Assembly (NCBI GenBank): GCA_030867875.1
Contig: JAOWCC010001590.1
Coordinates: 372,001-436,000 of the forward strand
DNA from: Actinernus sp. WN-2022
Taxonomy: Eukaryota > Cnidaria > Anthozoa > Actiniaria > Actinernidae
Direction: 5' to 3'
DNA: 64,000 bases
Shown piece after piece: positions 9,830 to 64,000 of the stretch. The notes under the pieces were generated by a model that was not told the origin of the DNA, did not search any database, and worked only from the letters and a program-made list of their open reading frames with translations. Both the position numbers and the translations under genes were made by a program. Numbering within the stretch: the first letter of the stretch is position 1; each line of letters opens with the position of its first letter.

Positions 9830-10501
9830 TTAAATATCTGACTGGACAGTCTCTAAGCGTATGTGACAGACATTACAAAACAGTCCAAAGGTACTTGGAG
9901 TTTTCTTACATACTGGGCACCGGTAGAACTGATTGTTCGGTCGAACACCCCAAGAGTAGACCCGTGGGGTTTTCTCTGATTGTTGAATTTCAACATCTAC
10001 TGCTTCGGTTGTTATGGAGGAAGTTTCCATAATTTCACCTGGTTCCTCCTTTATGACGGGGTTATAACAGCCATCACATTGGTGACTTCCATAAAAGTTC
10101 GTTTTCTTGCACACAGGACAGAAAAGTGTGGGTCCAGCCTGAATGTTCGTGGGGCTTGTAGTTTTCATGATAGCATTTTGTCTCTGAAGTGTTGGACGAA
10201 AAACTTCTTCTGGTTCATCGGATGCTTCAGTCTGTCGTGGATTCCTGCGATCAAAGGCTTCATAGTCGGGGTCTTCTGGATTTTCTGTGATGGTTTCAAT
10301 AAGATCGTCTAGTTCATTCATAATGTCTTTGAGGTTGATCCACTCGTCGACTGTCAAAGCAATTCCCTCTTTGGTGGGAAATTTCTTGTTTTGCCCTTGA
10401 ATGTACTTTCGAATGTGAACTCTCATCTTGCCGTGGAAAATGTTAGCGCTGGCATGATAACCTCGAGATCCTAGCTTGTAGATCACTTCCATCTTGTTCA
10501 C
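9830..10501 (-). CDS. PC4-like DNA-binding protein with two zinc ribbons
   Basis: Complete 223-codon ORF starting MNKMEVIYKLGSRG just inside the outer terminal repeat. Residues about 20-70 (FHGKMRVHIRKYI, then PTKEGIALTVDEWINLKDI) have the layout of the PC4/p15 coactivator domain: a basic beta strand, a K-G-I-x-L-T turn, then a helix around W. After an acidic linker come two cysteine ribbons: CPVCKKTNFYGSHQCDGC at about 130-150 and CPVCKKTPSTFGLFCNVC at about 195-215. PC4 folds bind single-stranded DNA and act in transcription; I infer a transcription or replication accessory role for the element. The PC4 assignment rests on pattern reading. Confidence 0.65.
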   Translation of the reverse strand: MNKMEVIYKLGSRGYHASANIFHGKMRVHIRKYIQGQNKKFPTKEGIALTVDEWINLKDIMNELDDLIETITENPEDPDYEAFDRRNPRQTEASDEPEEVFRPTLQRQNAIMKTTSPTNIQAGPTLFCPVCKKTNFYGSHQCDGCYNPVIKEEPGEIMETSSITTEAVDVEIQQSEKTPRVYSWGVRPNNQFYRCPVCKKTPSTFGLFCNVCHIRLETVQSDI

Positions 10502-10844
10502 TTCTCAATTTCGAATAGGTCGATCGATCTTGTTCAAGGCTTTGGGTTGTACTGATTCAGGGCCGATCGCTTCTGGTTTTAGAGAGGACCCCAAACAATA
10601 GGCTTTGCCCAAACATGCCCGAATAGATCGATGACCTCATCCAAAGGAACAATAGATAATCCTCTGAGTTAATGAGATTCCACTTTATTCATGAGAGCGC
10701 CTTAAAAATTAGCATAGCGCCTTAAAAAAGTGCCGTACGCCCTAATTAATTTATGCATGACCTAAGACAATAAGACTGTGACGTCATATAATTAATGCAT
10801 ACGCCTTAAAAATTAGCATAGTGCCTTAAAAAAAGGGCTAATTC
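10502..10844 (-). repeat. Outer terminal inverted repeat of the element (right end)
   Basis: Contains the same blocks as 1323-1735 in reverse orientation: GATCGCTTCTGGTTTTAGAG, CCCGAATAGATCGATGACCT, TGACGTCA-like sites, and TTAGCATAGNGCCTTAAAAA units, ending AAAAAAAGGGCTAATTC at 10844. Sequence after this is host-like. The matching left end and the target duplication are not in the window. Confidence 0.75.
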
Positions 10845-11412
10845 CATGCCTCTCCTACTACTAGTGTGTAGAGCTGTAAAACTGAATTGCACAATTTTCA
10901 AATGGCGTATTCCTTGTAGTTTAGCACACAGAATTATGTATACTGAGATAGGCCTTTTATAGGAAAAATTCATGTAATGTATGCTGATATATGAATTGAA
11001 TAACCAATGAATTGCGTTCGTGATCCCATGGGAAAGGCTTTACTTCAAATAGGTTTTACTAATAACAAGCAAGTGATTTTAAGTAAATGAAGTCAGATTT
11101 GTTTTGCCACCCAGTACAACTATGTGATTGCATTCCTACATTACACAATGAGGACTAAACAAAGCATTACAAAGTATAAATCCTAGCATATCCATGCGAT
11201 TGTTTTCATTCGAAAGACTTCAGAGTAGTCGACCAATTCGCCTTTTACCCAATCGAAGCTCGATCAAGTCGAAATGCTATTGTCTTGTAATCGACACTGA
11301 TTGGCTCAAGTAACCACACGTTGGAATGCTTTGTTTTCATTCTGCAATGTGATCGGTTCTCGTAGTCTAACACAAAGTGGCCCCGGTTTTTGAAGTCGCA
11401 CTGTAATCTTAC
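10845..11412. other. Host sequence between the element and the last visible SRCR exon
   Basis: No exon seen. A stretch of about 170 bp (about 11195-11370, with CGAAATGCTATTGTCTTGTA and TGGAATGCTTTGTTTTCATT) recurs inverted at about 36225-36345, so it is a dispersed repeat. If the gene continues beyond SRCR-31, which has a good GT donor, this and the whole palindrome lie in an intron. Confidence 0.5.
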
Positions 11413-63634
<52,222 letters not shown>

Positions 63635-64000
63635 CTAGAATAAAATGCACAGCACCAAAAGTCAACACATTCTACGAGGTTGAATAACTAATGTAATGTT
63701 TCCTTAATTAAAAAGTAGATATCATTTTGGCGTGGGTCTGTGCTCTTATTGATGTACAGATATGACGTCACAACGTGGAGAGAACAACAGTCACGCGTCT
63801 CGACTGCGTCTCGTGGCGCACTTCTTTATTCTCGTCATGTTTTCATGTCATCAGTACACCTAATAAGAGGACAAGCGCACTGGAATAATCGATACAAAAT
63901 GAGGCTACGAAATGATTTCGTGAAAAAGTCGACCCGAATCCTCCGTATAGAAAAAGATGGCGGATTGTTCTTTTACCCACCCTCATTTGCGCGCGAAAAA
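63635..64000. other. Right edge, intron with MITE
   Basis: From about 63735 a repeat related to 31437-31575 (GATGTACAGATATGACGTCA). No exon seen to the end of the window. Confidence 0.5.

Larger units (their letters stand above)
1..10844. mobile_element. Palindromic Polinton/Maverick-like element (left end outside window)
   Basis: Everything from position 1 to 6038 returns as reverse complement between 6039 and 10071, apart from one LINE insertion in the left arm. Paired coordinates add to 10072 outside the LINE and to 12077 inside it. The last 773 bases (10072-10844) have no partner in the window, so their mirror image should lie just to the left. The element carries a PC4-like ORF, a DDE integrase and terminal repeats of about 340-410 bp ending in CTAATTC, which suggests a Polinton-like DNA transposon or a non-autonomous derivative. 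No DNA polymerase B, capsid, ATPase or protease gene is visible, so it is not a complete Polinton. The family assignment is an inference; the palindrome itself is read directly from the sequence. Confidence 0.8.

Noticed and set aside
1..10071. Palindrome as an assembly or read fold-back artefact
   Set aside because: The LINE with target-site duplications is only in one arm and there are scattered base differences; not fully excluded without reads.

Overview
The window looks like a piece of an AT-rich metazoan nuclear genome, most likely a cnidarian such as a coral or sea anemone. The reasons are short exons with canonical GT/AG introns, a large SRCR gene of the type expanded in cnidarians, a 5'-truncated LINE, tRNA-derived SINEs and many short fold-back MITEs. 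The taxon is an inference from genome style; no marker gene fixes it.

Positions 1-10844 hold a repetitive, virus-like mobile element arranged as a huge palindrome. The two arms (about 4.03 kb each inside the window) are near-identical reverse complements centred at about 6038. Each arm carries a PC4-like/zinc-ribbon ORF, a 94-aa ORF of unknown function, the N-terminal part of a DDE integrase of the Polinton/Maverick-like (F54H12.3-like) type, a second terminal repeat that interrupts that integrase, a decayed integrase C-terminus with a chromodomain, and C2H2-like zinc-finger ORFs. The centre is an array of five hairpins. A 2.0-kb 5'-truncated LINE with 15-bp target-site duplications sits only in the left arm. 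This and several point differences argue that the palindrome is genomic and not an assembly fold-back.

Positions 11413-63634 are one gene on the minus strand, open at both ends. In transcription order I see the last two exons of a von Willebrand factor A (VWA) domain, an 18-nt exon encoding a Gly-Pro hinge, and then 31 SRCR domains. Twenty-eight SRCR domains are single exons of 312-345 nt; three are split by an intron, each at a different place. Every domain begins and ends in phase 1, so the 3505 visible codons read through with no stop. The domains have the six-cysteine (group A) pattern but mostly the one-exon-per-domain layout described for group B. The product is most plausibly a giant secreted or surface scavenger-receptor-like protein (DMBT1-like style) used in recognition or adhesion. 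The signal peptide, the start of the VWA domain and the C-terminus lie outside the window.

The introns contain little besides repeats: fold-back MITEs of several families (TTAA-ended, PIF/Harbinger-like, a family starting GAGCGGTTTTC), four to six tRNA-derived SINE copies, a LINE 3' remnant, microsatellites, a relic SRCR exon and a strong G-rich tract.
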